Assembly: GCA_050110875.1 (NCBI GenBank)
Contig: CP188828.1
Location: forward strand, 1,240,001-1,304,000
Source of the DNA: Methyloligella sp050110875
Lineage (GTDB): Bacteria; Pseudomonadota; Alphaproteobacteria; Rhizobiales; Methyloligellaceae
Length of the DNA stretch: 64,000 bases
Direction of reading: 5' to 3'
In this document: in pieces, positions 17,899 to 26,464 of the stretch
Numbering within the stretch: position 1 is the first letter of the stretch
How the letters are laid out: the number at the start of each line of letters is the position of its first letter
The notes under the pieces: generated by a model
The model's database searches: none
What the model saw: the letters and a program-made list of their open reading frames with translations, nothing else
Told to the model about the DNA's origin: nothing
Position numbers and translations under genes: made by a program

Positions 17899-18663
17899 CT
17901 AGTACCAAATCCGCAAGCCGGCGACGAAGGAGGTGCTGTCGACATCCTCGCCGGCGGCTTCCGCGAAGTCCGCAGTCTTTCCGAATTTACGTTTCCAGGA
18001 GACGCCGATATAGGGGGCGGCCTCGCGGACGATCTCGTAGCGCAGACGCAAGCCGAACTCGCCGTCCCGAAGGCCCGACCCTTGCCCGTGCTCGGGATCG
18101 GACTGACCTGCGAGATTCAGCTCGATGTGGGGCTGCAGGATCAGCTTTCGGGTGAGCAGGATGTCGTATTCCGCCTCGAACTCGCCGAGGGTTTTACCGC
18201 CTTCGCCGATGAAAATCGCCGCATCGAGCTCGAACCAATGGGGCGCGAGGCCCATGATGCCGATGGCCGCATAGGTGTCCGAGCTTGGCTCGAGATTCTG
18301 GCGCACACCCGCTTGCAGGTCGAAATAAGTGGAGATCGCCCGGCCGTAGAGCACTTGAATCTCGGCATCCTCGAAGACGGCTTGTTCGGTGAGATACGCG
18401 CCTTCGGATTTGACCCAAACCCGGTTCAGTTCGCCGCCGACCCAGCCTTGCACGTCCCATTCGAAAACGGGTGCGTTGTCGTTTGCCTGATATTCGAGGC
18501 GGTCGGCCTCGAAGAAGACATGGCGCTGGCCGCCAGTGTTTTTCTGCAGCTGTTTCGGCGCGGCATCACTCTCGGCCGCATTCCATGTGTCCTGAGCCAG
18601 GGCTTGAGGGCTGAGGAGGAGCAGGGTCGTGGCGGCCAAGCCTGTGATACGGCGGGCGATCAC
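17899..18663 (-). CDS. copB: CopB-type outer-membrane copper resistance protein
   Basis: 254 residues from a GTG at 18663, which has an AGGAGG ribosome site 8 nt upstream. The signal peptide (ITGLAATTLLLLSPQALA) is followed by a beta-barrel domain with the CopB pattern: FFEADRLEYQAND, VWVKSEGAYL, QAGVRQNLEP, YIGVSWKRKFG, and a terminal aromatic (RIWY). CopB proteins sit in the outer membrane and take part in copper tolerance. The usual Met/His-rich N-terminal stretch is missing, and no copA multicopper oxidase is adjacent; the DUF2231 protein and permease follow instead. Confidence 0.85.
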   Translation of the reverse strand: MIARRITGLAATTLLLLSPQALAQDTWNAAESDAAPKQLQKNTGGQRHVFFEADRLEYQANDNAPVFEWDVQGWVGGELNRVWVKSEGAYLTEQAVFEDAEIQVLYGRAISTYFDLQAGVRQNLEPSSDTYAAIGIMGLAPHWFELDAAIFIGEGGKTLGEFEAEYDILLTRKLILQPHIELNLAGQSDPEHGQGSGLRDGEFGLRLRYEIVREAAPYIGVSWKRKFGKTADFAEAAGEDVDSTSFVAGLRIWY

Positions 18664-18832
18664 GATCGAATCCTCCTGTCGGAGATTAGCCCTGGCCGTG
18701 TGGCTGGGCAATCGATCCGTCGCGCATCCCGGCCGATCAGCGTGGGCGGACATCGCTGGCGGAGGGAACCGAAGCCATTTCTCCTCGTTCAAAAGATCAA
18801 GCCGGAACACAGGGAATTGGGGAGGAGCGCGC

Positions 18833-19291
18833 GTGTCTTACTCAAGATTTTTCGCGATGATCGCGACATCCGCCATCGTGATGTTCGGTCTGATGTATCT
18901 GAACACCTATGCGGTGGAGCATATCTTTTTCAGCGAGACACGGGTCTACATGGCATTGCTGATGGGCGCGACCATGGCGGTGATCATGCTCGGCTTTATG
19001 CTCGGGATGTACCGGAACACTGCCCTCAACATCGCCATCTTCAGCGGCGCGATCATCGCGTTCGCCCTCAGCCTCTATCTCGTGCGCAGCCAGACGACGG
19101 TGGATCAGGTCTCGTACATGAAGGCGATGATCCCGCATCACTCCATCGCGATCATGACCAGCGAACGGGCCGAGATCACCGATCCGCGGGTTCGCGCGCT
19201 TGCCAAGAATATCATCGATGCGCAGCGGCGTGAGATCGCCGAGATGCGCTACCTCATCAGAGATCTGGAAGAGAACCGCGAGGAGGAGTAG
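18833..19291 (+). CDS. DUF305 membrane protein
   Basis: 152 residues from a GTG at 18833 with a GGAGGAG ribosome site 5 nt upstream. Three membrane helices (about 6-28, 38-58, 65-84) precede a short DUF305 domain with MKAMIPHHSIAIMTSERAE (H102, H103) and AKNIIDAQRREIAEM. DUF305 includes copper-binding periplasmic proteins such as cyanobacterial CopM. It is divergent from copB (about 170 bp shared promoter region) and 3 nt ahead of a lipoprotein gene. A copper role is inference from context. Confidence 0.85.
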   Translation: MSYSRFFAMIATSAIVMFGLMYLNTYAVEHIFFSETRVYMALLMGATMAVIMLGFMLGMYRNTALNIAIFSGAIIAFALSLYLVRSQTTVDQVSYMKAMIPHHSIAIMTSERAEITDPRVRALAKNIIDAQRREIAEMRYLIRDLEENREEE

Positions 19292-19294
19292 CGA

Positions 19295-19837
19295 ATGGCT
19301 ATCGAACGCGCGAACAAACCGGTATCGCTGGCAGTCGCGCTGCTCATGGCGGTTGCGCTCGGTGGCTGCAACGAGAACACCCATCGGGGGAATGACCGGT
19401 CTGCGGAAGATGTGCCGGCAGACCCCGCCGCCGAGGTGGCGGATGCGACGGCAGCGGTGCGGGAGGCCGATCCCGCGCAGGTCTTTCCGCTTCCCATGGG
19501 TCCCGACGAGTTCACAAAGGTCGTCTCAAAGGATGGCGCGTGCAGCTTCAGCATGACCTCGTCGGACTTTCCCGTGCTGGTGCTGGTGATGGGGGAAGAC
19601 GGCGAGGATGGCGGCAAGGCCGTGATGAAGGTGAACGGCCGGCTGTTCGAGCTGAAGCCCGAGGGCTCGCCTTCCGATGAGATCGTGCTCCAGGCCGACG
19701 GGGTGCGTGCCTCGGTCGTGCCGGAAGATGGCGGCGAAGGTTCACGCGAAGCGGCGCTCCACTTCCAAGTCGATGGTGCCGAAGAGCTCGGATTCTGGGG
19801 CTATTACAATTGCGGTCCCGAGGGATCCAGAAGCTAG
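19295..19837 (+). CDS. Lipoprotein of unknown function
   Basis: 180 residues. A lipobox (AVALGGC, C25) marks a lipoprotein. The start is supported by GAGGAGG across the preceding stop, 3 nt after the DUF305 gene. The mature part begins with an acidic, Ala-rich linker (about 35-60), then a beta-rich domain with KDGACSFSM and WGYYNCGPEG; the two cysteines near either end could form a disulfide. I recognise no family. Being cotranscribed with the DUF305 protein beside copB, it may serve metal handling. Confidence 0.75.
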   Translation: MAIERANKPVSLAVALLMAVALGGCNENTHRGNDRSAEDVPADPAAEVADATAAVREADPAQVFPLPMGPDEFTKVVSKDGACSFSMTSSDFPVLVLVMGEDGEDGGKAVMKVNGRLFELKPEGSPSDEIVLQADGVRASVVPEDGGEGSREAALHFQVDGAEELGFWGYYNCGPEGSRS

Positions 19838-19846
19838 AGCCGCAGA

Positions 19847-20641
19847 TCACGCCATCAGATGGGCGCCGCCATCGACGGGGATGATCGTGCCGGTGATGCG
19901 CTTGGCGGCATCGCTCACCAGGTAGGCGGCGAGGTTCCCCACATCGTCGATATCGACCAGGAGATGCTGCGGCGCGCGGGCGGCGGCGGCTTCCATGAGT
20001 TGGTCGAAGCGGTCTATGCCACTGGCCGCCCGGGTCTTGATGGGGCCCGGCGACAGGGCATGGGCACGGATGCCTTTCGGCCCGAGCTCGGCGGCCAGAT
20101 AACGTGTGGCGCTTTCCAAGGCCGCCTTCACCGGCCCCATGAGATTGTAGCGCTCCACGACGCGTTCGGAGCCGTAGAAGGTGACGCCGAGGAGGCAGCC
20201 GCCGTCCTTCATCAGAGGTTCCGCGAGGCGGGCCATGCGGATGAAGGAGTGGCAAGAGACATCCATGGCGAGGGCGAACCCTGCGGCCGAAGAATCGATG
20301 AGGCGGCCATGAAGGTCCTCGCGCGGCGCGAAGGCGATGGAGTGGAGCAGGAAATCGAGACCGCCCCAGCGTTCGGCGATCTGCTCGAACACGGCTTCGA
20401 GCTGGCCCGGCTCCCGCACATCGCAGGGCAGCAGCAACGCGCAGTTCAAGGGTCCGGCCACCTCCTCCACGAAAGGCTTCGCCTTCTCATTCAGATAGGT
20501 CGCCGCAAGGGTTGCGCCGGCGCGCGCGAAGGCATTGGCGCAGCCGGCGGCGATGCTGTGCTTATTGGCGATGCCCACGACGAGACCCCGCTTGCCACTG
20601 AGGTCGACGATAGGGCGGTGGGCTGGAGGGGAGTCTGTCAT
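19847..20641 (-). CDS. fabI: FabI-like enoyl-ACP reductase (SDR family)
   Basis: 264 residues of a divergent short-chain dehydrogenase. It has the FabI-type nucleotide loop GIANKHSIA (23-31), the catalytic Y165-x6-K172 in YNLMGPVKAALE, and LSPGPIKTRAASG. FabI reduces trans-2-enoyl-ACP with NADH in fatty-acid elongation. The second conserved tyrosine of E. coli FabI (ten residues before the catalytic one) is F155 here, followed by a Tyr. Alphaproteobacteria often carry more than one FabI paralog, so this may be the secondary copy. It converges on the lipoprotein gene. Confidence 0.8.
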   Translation of the reverse strand: MTDSPPAHRPIVDLSGKRGLVVGIANKHSIAAGCANAFARAGATLAATYLNEKAKPFVEEVAGPLNCALLLPCDVREPGQLEAVFEQIAERWGGLDFLLHSIAFAPREDLHGRLIDSSAAGFALAMDVSCHSFIRMARLAEPLMKDGGCLLGVTFYGSERVVERYNLMGPVKAALESATRYLAAELGPKGIRAHALSPGPIKTRAASGIDRFDQLMEAAAARAPQHLLVDIDDVGNLAAYLVSDAAKRITGTIIPVDGGAHLMA

Positions 20642-20879
20642 CCGGTTCTTTGTCCTGTGCGAAGGAAGGCTCCGAGCCTTCGGTTTGCAAAATTATCCCG
20701 GTCGATATTCCAGGCTTTTCAAGGCCGAATTGCCGCCCGATTGGCCCAAAGAAGACCCCTCGAGGGTGGACTTGAGAGACAATCTGGGATCAATTGTCGC
20801 AGTCAAAACGTTGCAGTTCCGGCGGGTCGGGACTGTCCCGACTTGCCAAAAGTCAACGCACGGAACAGGAGGAAACGAC

Positions 20880-21116
20880 ATGCGAACGATGATCATTGCC
20901 GGATTCCTTATTGCTGCGGCTGGTGCGCCGGCTCTCGCTGCCGACGAAGGCAAGACCTGGATCGTGAAGGACTCGGTCGAGAATTGCTCCATGCTTCCGC
21001 ACAAGCCCGGCGAGGAAACCGGCCTGACCATCATGGGAGACGAGGCGGGATACGACTCTGAAGAGGCCGCCGATAAGGCTATGCGCGAAGCGGATTGCGC
21101 AGGCATCGTCGAATAA
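20880..21116 (+). CDS. Small periplasmic protein, 78 residues
   Basis: The ATG at 20880 has a perfect ribosome site (AGGAGG, 7 nt upstream). The signal peptide MRTMIIAGFLIAAAGAPALA is followed by a short mature part of about 58 residues with two cysteines (ENCSML and EADCAG) and an acidic helix (DSEEAADKAMRE). It is followed at 45 nt by a strong terminator, so it is a one-gene unit. No family recognised. A small secreted disulfide-bonded protein is all that can be said. Confidence 0.8.
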   Translation: MRTMIIAGFLIAAAGAPALAADEGKTWIVKDSVENCSMLPHKPGEETGLTIMGDEAGYDSEEAADKAMREADCAGIVE

Positions 21117-21160
21117 TCCCACGAAGCCATAACGTTCGATTGACAGTTATCCGCTGTCGG

Positions 21161-21193
21161 AAGCCGCCGGTCTTCGAGGCCGGCGGCTTTTTC
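21161..21193 (+). terminator. Rho-independent terminator after the 78-residue protein
   Basis: A 10-bp perfect stem (AAGCCGCCGG / CCGGCGGCTT) with a 9-nt loop and a T-run. Its tail touches the stop codon of the convergent alpha/beta hydrolase gene. Confidence 0.9.
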
Positions 21194-22010
21194 ATGCCTG
21201 GCGAAGGGCAAGGGTCAGGAAACGGTCCACCATGGTGTTGACCTGGGTCGGGATCTCGAGCTGGCAGAAATGGCCGGACCCGACGGTCTTGCCGTAGATC
21301 ATATGCGGGGCGACGGCCCCGAACCGGGCCATCTCGCGGTTCGGGCACGGCTCGCGCGTGGAAAGATAGAGGCACGGCACCGGCAGCTCGATCCCGTGGG
21401 CTGCGGGGTCATAGCTTTGCAGATCTTCGAGGCAGGACACCATGACGTGTTGCGGGGTGCCGGTCATCACGTCGATCAGCCGCTCCTTGCGGATCGGGTC
21501 GTCGGTAGGGAGGAAGAGAAGGTCATCGGCATAGTCCCGCAGCGTCTCGCGATAATCCTCCGCCTTCAAGGCGGATAGAAGCTCGGGTGCGCGCGCGGTC
21601 TCGGAATCGGGAAGCACCATGGCCGAATCGAGCATCACGGCGGCCGCGGCGAGATGGGGGTATCGCATGCCGATCTCGAAGGCGACGATGCCGCCCATGC
21701 CATGTCCGATCAGGATCGGCTGCCGGATTTGCAAATCGGCCAGGAGAAGCGCGATATCGTCGGCGAAGGCCTGCATGGTGTAGGGCAGCTCCGGCTTGTC
21801 GCTCTTGCCGTGGCCGCGCAGATCCAGGGCGACCACGGTGTGGTCGGCCGGCGCGTAATGGGAAAATTGTTCCGACATGAAGCTGTGATCGCCGCACCAG
21901 CCGTGGATGAGCACCACGGGCCATTTGCTGCCGGATGCCTTTCGGAAGCTGATATTGACTGGGCTTTCGTCCGATGCGGAGCTGTCTTGCGCCATTTGGT
22001 CTGAGTCCAT
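21192..22010 (-). CDS. Alpha/beta hydrolase-fold protein lacking the nucleophile serine
   Basis: 272 residues from the ATG at 22010 (AGGCGG just upstream); a TTG at 22040 is also open. The fold is plain: VVLIHGWCGDHSFM (oxyanion region), VVALDLRGHGKSD, and a C-terminal GSGHFCQLE supplying the His. The nucleophile elbow, normally G-x-S-x-G, reads IGHGMGG, with Gly104 (codon GGC) where Ser (AGC) is expected. If real, the protein cannot work by the usual acyl-enzyme mechanism; it may be a binding protein or a decayed enzyme. It is divergent from the aldo/keto reductase. Confidence 0.8.
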   Translation of the reverse strand: MDSDQMAQDSSASDESPVNISFRKASGSKWPVVLIHGWCGDHSFMSEQFSHYAPADHTVVALDLRGHGKSDKPELPYTMQAFADDIALLLADLQIRQPILIGHGMGGIVAFEIGMRYPHLAAAAVMLDSAMVLPDSETARAPELLSALKAEDYRETLRDYADDLLFLPTDDPIRKERLIDVMTGTPQHVMVSCLEDLQSYDPAAHGIELPVPCLYLSTREPCPNREMARFGAVAPHMIYGKTVGSGHFCQLEIPTQVNTMVDRFLTLALRQA

Positions 22011-22123
22011 ACCGCCTCTATCCTTCCAGCGGCGTGCCAAATTGTCCGCGCCGGTTCCGGTTCCATCGACAGGTGCCTATCTGCGGAAGACGCGCAGAAT
22101 CGAAGCTTCGGAGACTATCAAAC

Positions 22124-23113
22124 ATGGAAAGCATCGAGATTGGCAATTCCGGGCTTACCGCCTCGCGCATCGGGCTCGGAACCTGGGCCATCGGCGGCTG
22201 GATGTGGGGCGGCACCGAGGAGGCCGACGCCATCGCCACGATCCGGCAGGCGGTCGAGCAAGGTGTCACGCTGATCGATACGGCACCGGTCTATGGCTTC
22301 GGATACTCGGAGGAGATCGTCGGCAAGGCGTTGGCGGAAGGCAGCTTGCGCGACAAGGTGCTAATCGCCACGAAGGTCGGGCTCAACTGGGGCGCCGACG
22401 AGAAGCCGTTTCGGGATTCGAGCCCCGCGCGGATCCGGCAGGAGATCGAGGATTCCTTGCGGCGCCTCAAGACGGATGCGATCGATCTCTATCAGGTTCA
22501 TTGGCCCGATCCGAAGACGCCGTTCGCAGAGACCGCCGAGGTGCTGGAGAGCCTGCGCAAGGCGGGGAAGATCCGTGCCATCGGCGTCAGCAACTATACG
22601 CCGGCGGAGATGGACGATTTCCGTAAAGGCGGGACGCTCGACGCGGTGCAGCCGCCCTATAATCTCTTCGAGCGGGAAATCGAGGAGGATGTTCTGCCCT
22701 ATGCGGAGCTGAACGGGCTGACCGTGCTGTGCTACGGCGCGCTGTGCCGGGGGCTGCTCTCCGGCAAGGTGACGGCGGACCGGACATTCGCAGGCGACGA
22801 TCTGCGCAACAACGATCCGAAGTTTCAGCCCGATACGCTGCCCAACTATCTCGCCGCTGTGAAGGATCTTCAGGCGCTGGCGCAGGAGCGCTTCGGCAAG
22901 TCGGTGCTGGCACTTGCCGTGCGTTGGGTGCTGGACCAGGGGCCGACCATCGCCCTCTGGGGCGCGCGGCACCCGGGTCAGCTCGAGGCCATGGCCGATA
23001 TCGACGGCTGGCATATCGACGAGGGTGCCAAGCTCGAGATCGATGCGATCTTGAAGCGGCATATCCCGGAGCCGATCTCGCCCGCCTTCATGGCACCTCC
23101 GAAAGCGGCGTGA
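22124..23113 (+). CDS. Aldo/keto reductase
   Basis: 329 residues with the full catalytic tetrad: D52 and Y57 (LIDTAPVYGFGYSE), K84 (VLIATKVG) and H126 (YQVHWPDP). The phosphate-binding end of the barrel, with LALRWVLDQ-like sequence, is typical of the family. These enzymes reduce aldehydes, ketones or quinones with NADPH in the cytosol; the physiological substrate is not readable. The ATG at 22124 follows GGAG at 10 nt. A MaoC-type hydratase gene follows after 8 nt, so the pair is an operon. Confidence 0.9.
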   Translation: MESIEIGNSGLTASRIGLGTWAIGGWMWGGTEEADAIATIRQAVEQGVTLIDTAPVYGFGYSEEIVGKALAEGSLRDKVLIATKVGLNWGADEKPFRDSSPARIRQEIEDSLRRLKTDAIDLYQVHWPDPKTPFAETAEVLESLRKAGKIRAIGVSNYTPAEMDDFRKGGTLDAVQPPYNLFEREIEEDVLPYAELNGLTVLCYGALCRGLLSGKVTADRTFAGDDLRNNDPKFQPDTLPNYLAAVKDLQALAQERFGKSVLALAVRWVLDQGPTIALWGARHPGQLEAMADIDGWHIDEGAKLEIDAILKRHIPEPISPAFMAPPKAA

Positions 23114-23121
23114 GACCCAGC

Positions 23122-23592
23122 ATGAGCGGAAAGGCGATTTCCGGCGGGACGGATTTCTATCTGGAAGATCTTTCCGTCGGCCAAGTGTTCCAGACCGGAC
23201 GGCACCGGATGGAGGCGGATGAGATCAAGCGGTTCGCGCAGCAGTTCGATCCGCAGGTCTTCCATACGGACGAGGCGAGCGCGGAGGGCAGCTTCTTCGG
23301 CGAGCTGGTGGCAAGTGGCTGGCATACCGGCTCGGTCACCATGCGGCTTCTGGTGGAGAGCCGGTTTCTGGCCGACGGTTTCATCGGCAGCCATATCGAT
23401 GTGACCTGGCCGCGGCCGGTGAAGCCCGGAGACGTGCTGCGGGCGCAAGGCACCATCGTCGACATCACGCCATCGAAGTCGCGGCCCGAGCGGGGCCGGG
23501 TGACGGCGGAGGTCGAGACCCTCAATCAGCGGGACGAGGTGGTTCAGCGGATGACGACGACGCTATTGGTGCATCGCCGCCCAGCGCGCTAA
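23122..23592 (+). CDS. MaoC-family (R)-hydratase-like protein
   Basis: 156 residues with a single hotdog fold. The hydratase-2 motif is present, with D43 and H48 in QFDPQVFHTDE followed by FFGELVASGWHTGS. Family members hydrate enoyl-CoA or enoyl thioesters, for example in fatty-acid breakdown or PHA supply. The start at 23122 is 8 nt after the aldo/keto reductase stop. Its stop overlaps that of the convergent flavoprotein gene by 4 nt. Confidence 0.9.
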   Translation: MSGKAISGGTDFYLEDLSVGQVFQTGRHRMEADEIKRFAQQFDPQVFHTDEASAEGSFFGELVASGWHTGSVTMRLLVESRFLADGFIGSHIDVTWPRPVKPGDVLRAQGTIVDITPSKSRPERGRVTAEVETLNQRDEVVQRMTTTLLVHRRPAR

Positions 23593-25292
23593 GGCGCCGC
23601 GTGCGCCCGCGCTGCCTGCTGGCTGAGATAGCTGTGGATGGAGCGGACCACGGCGGCGCCTTCGCCGATCGCCCCGCCGATGCGCTTCACCGAGCCTGCC
23701 CGAACGTCGCCGATGGCAAAAACACCCGGCAGGCTCGATTCCAAGGGCAAGCTGACGGACCCGTTGTCGCCGTTACCGTTTCCGGTCTCCACGAAGCCCG
23801 ACTGATCGACGGTGACGCCGCAGCCATCCAGCCACTCGGTCTCGGGCTCCGCGCCGATGAAGAGGAAGATGTCGCGAATGTCGCCGGCGGTCTCTTCGCC
23901 CGAGCCGTTGTCGCGCCAGCGGACGCGCTCCAATCCTGTGAGCCGGTCGCCTTCCAAGCCCACGATCTCGGTCTTGAACATGAGATCGATATTGGGCGCT
24001 GCGGCGATGCGGTCGATCAGGTAGCGGGACATGCTGTCGGCGAGGCTGTCCTTGCGCACCATCATGCGAACCTTGGCCGCATAGCCGGAGAGGAAGACGG
24101 CTGCCTGGCCGGCGGAGTTGCCGCCGCCAACGAGAATGACCTCGCGGTCTTGGGTGCGCTGGGCTTCGATCGGGGAGGCCCAATACCAGATGCCGCGGCC
24201 TTCGAGATCGGCCAAGCCTTCGAGGGCGGGTCGCCGATAGTGGGCGCCGCTGGCGACCACCACGGTCCGGGCGCGGATCACCTCGCCGTCAGCGGTGTGG
24301 AGCTGGAAGATGCCGTCGGCGCACTCGCAATCGAGCTTGGTGACGGTGACGGGGATACGGATCTCCACGCCGAATTTCTGGGCCTGAACGAAGGCGCGGC
24401 CGACTAGGGCGCGTCCGGTGATGCCGGTCGGAAAGCCGAAATAATTCTCGATGCGCGCGCTGGCGCCGGCCTGGCCGCCATAAGACCGGCAGTCCAGGGC
24501 GACGACGGAGAGGCCCTCGGATGCCGCGTAAACCGAGGTGGAAAGCCCGGCGGGGCCTGCGCCCACCACAGCGACATCGAAGATCTTGTCCTCGGCATTG
24601 CGGCCGAGCATGCCCATGGCGCGAGCCAACTCGCCTTCGGTCGGATTCTGGAGGATCGTTCCGTCCGGGCAAAGCATCAGGGGGAGCTGATCGCAGGTGG
24701 CTGAGATCCGCTGCAGCACCGCAGCACCCTCCGCGTCGATGCAAGGGTCGATCAGATGATAGGGTTGGCCGTTGCGGCTCATGAAGCCTTGCAGGCGGAT
24801 GACGTCCGGCTGGTCTGGCCGGCCGACGATCAACGCGCTGCCGAAGCCGCTCTCTAGAAGTCCGACGCGCCGCAGGATGAGGGCCCGGGTGATGCGTTCG
24901 CCCAGATCCGCTTCGACCACGAGAAGCGCGCGCAGCTGGTCCGGTGGAATCAGAATGGCTTCGACATCTTCCTCCGCACGCCCGTCGACGAGGGCCGAGC
25001 GGTCGGAGAGCTGGCCGATCTCGGCAAGGAACTGGCCCGGCCCTTGTTCGATCACCGGCGTCACATGGCCGAGCCCGTCGCGCTGGGTGATGGCGACGTG
25101 GCCGGAGAGCAGAATGAACATTCCAGGCGCCGGCCTGCCGGCCTCAAAGAGAAGCTCGCCGGCGGCGAAGCGGCAGGGTGTTCCAAACCGGCTGATACGC
25201 TCGATTTCTTCCTCGGTCAGGGTCGGGAAGGTCTGCTCGTAGCGGGCCGGGCGCTCCGCCACCGTTTCGGCCGCATCGTTCTCCATCGCCAT
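23589..25292 (-). CDS. Cyclic-nucleotide-domain flavoprotein (thioredoxin reductase-like)
   Basis: 567 residues in three parts: a cNMP-binding domain (about 20-135, GMFILLSGHVAITQ), a thioredoxin-like spacer (about 150-235) and a class II pyridine-nucleotide disulfide reductase domain with FAD motif VVGAGPAGLS near 242, NAD(P) motif LVGGGNSAG and closing FAIGDVR. The thioredoxin-reductase CxxC is absent: its region reads LDCRSYGGQAGAS, with one cysteine only. It may be a ligand-gated oxidoreductase with another electron acceptor. It stands alone between convergent MaoC and MetX-like genes. Confidence 0.85.
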   Translation of the reverse strand: MAMENDAAETVAERPARYEQTFPTLTEEEIERISRFGTPCRFAAGELLFEAGRPAPGMFILLSGHVAITQRDGLGHVTPVIEQGPGQFLAEIGQLSDRSALVDGRAEEDVEAILIPPDQLRALLVVEADLGERITRALILRRVGLLESGFGSALIVGRPDQPDVIRLQGFMSRNGQPYHLIDPCIDAEGAAVLQRISATCDQLPLMLCPDGTILQNPTEGELARAMGMLGRNAEDKIFDVAVVGAGPAGLSTSVYAASEGLSVVALDCRSYGGQAGASARIENYFGFPTGITGRALVGRAFVQAQKFGVEIRIPVTVTKLDCECADGIFQLHTADGEVIRARTVVVASGAHYRRPALEGLADLEGRGIWYWASPIEAQRTQDREVILVGGGNSAGQAAVFLSGYAAKVRMMVRKDSLADSMSRYLIDRIAAAPNIDLMFKTEIVGLEGDRLTGLERVRWRDNGSGEETAGDIRDIFLFIGAEPETEWLDGCGVTVDQSGFVETGNGNGDNGSVSLPLESSLPGVFAIGDVRAGSVKRIGGAIGEGAAVVRSIHSYLSQQAARAHAAP

Positions 25293-25411
25293 CTCGCGCT
25301 AATCCATTCCATTTCTGGCCGTTCGGGTTTTTGGGCCGGTCTTACCATTCTACACCCTTCTTAAGCCGATCATGCAGGTCCCAAACGACGCTGCTTAACG
25401 GCGGATGACGG

Positions 25412-26428
25412 CTAGCGGGTGAGCAGCTCCGAAAGTGCCTCGTCCAGGAAAGCGGCGAATTTCTCGTCCTTGCCCGGCGAGGCGGCACAATGGCCGAGGA
25501 GAGAGTCGTACGGGCGAAGCTCGGCATTGAGCATGCGCTCCGCCTCCAAGGCGTTGTCTTCCGGCGGGAAATAGAGGTCCGTGGTGCAGGGGATTAGGAT
25601 CGCCTTGGCGCTGATGGCGCCGAGGGCCTTCGCCATATCGCCGCCGTATCGCTTGTTGGCGCTGATATCGCCGTGCTGCCAGGCCCAGAGCTTGGCCATG
25701 AGATCGTTGGCATCCCAATTGTCGACATGGTCGGCCTCCCAATCCTGCAAAAGCGCCTCGATGGTCTCGAAGCCGAGCTGGCGGTAGAGGCCTTCGCGGA
25801 AGAAGCCTTGGGAATAGGCCCAGCCCGCATAGACCCGGGCAAAGGCTTTGAGCCCGGCGAGGGGAGGGTCGTCGTAATCGCCGCCCTTCCAGGCGCAGTC
25901 GGCTTGCAGCGCCGCCTTCACCCCTTCGAGAAAGACGAAATTGTGGGGCGAGGTCTTGGCCGAGGCGCAGAAGGGCAGAATGGCCTCCACCATGTCGGGG
26001 TAGAGCGCTCCCCAATGATAAGTCTGGCAGCCGGCCATGGACCAGCCGGTGACCAGGGCGAGCTTGTCGATGCCCAGCTCCTCGACCACCAGCCGGTGCT
26101 GGCAGACGACATTGTCGTGCAGCGTCACGTGGGGGAAGCGCGGCCCGGCTTGCTCGGGGATGGTGTTGCTCGGCGAGGAGGAGAGGCCGTTGCCGAACAT
26201 GTTGACCGAGACGATGAAGTGGCGCGCCGGATCGAGGGCGCGGCCGGAGCCGAAATAGGCTTCGTTGCGGACATGGGTGCCGGTATAGAAGGTCGGCATC
26301 AGGACGGCATTGTCGCCCTTGGGGGAAAGCACGCCATAGGTCTTATAGGCGAGCTTGGCGTTCCTCAGCGTCTCGCCGGATTGCAGCGGCACGTCGCCTA
26401 GGGCGAAGGTGTCGAAATCGGCAGTCAT
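25412..26428 (-). CDS. MetX-like alpha/beta hydrolase (homoserine O-acetyltransferase family)
   Basis: 338 residues with the MetX-family fold: AKLAYKTYG near the N-terminus, FIVSVNMFGNGLSSSPSNT, and nucleophile elbow TGWSMAGCQ with S130. The acid is in TTDLYFPPED and the His in LGHCAASPG. True MetX enzymes acetylate homoserine for methionine synthesis; the missing GGGFG-type loops and variant residues make another ester or acyl substrate as likely. The ribosome site GGAGGAG is 5 nt before the ATG. The LysE-type exporter lies 36 nt upstream on the same strand. Confidence 0.75.
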   Translation of the reverse strand: MTADFDTFALGDVPLQSGETLRNAKLAYKTYGVLSPKGDNAVLMPTFYTGTHVRNEAYFGSGRALDPARHFIVSVNMFGNGLSSSPSNTIPEQAGPRFPHVTLHDNVVCQHRLVVEELGIDKLALVTGWSMAGCQTYHWGALYPDMVEAILPFCASAKTSPHNFVFLEGVKAALQADCAWKGGDYDDPPLAGLKAFARVYAGWAYSQGFFREGLYRQLGFETIEALLQDWEADHVDNWDANDLMAKLWAWQHGDISANKRYGGDMAKALGAISAKAILIPCTTDLYFPPEDNALEAERMLNAELRPYDSLLGHCAASPGKDEKFAAFLDEALSELLTR

Positions 26429-26464
26429 TCACTCTCCTCCTTCACCCGGGACTGCGGCCGGTCT

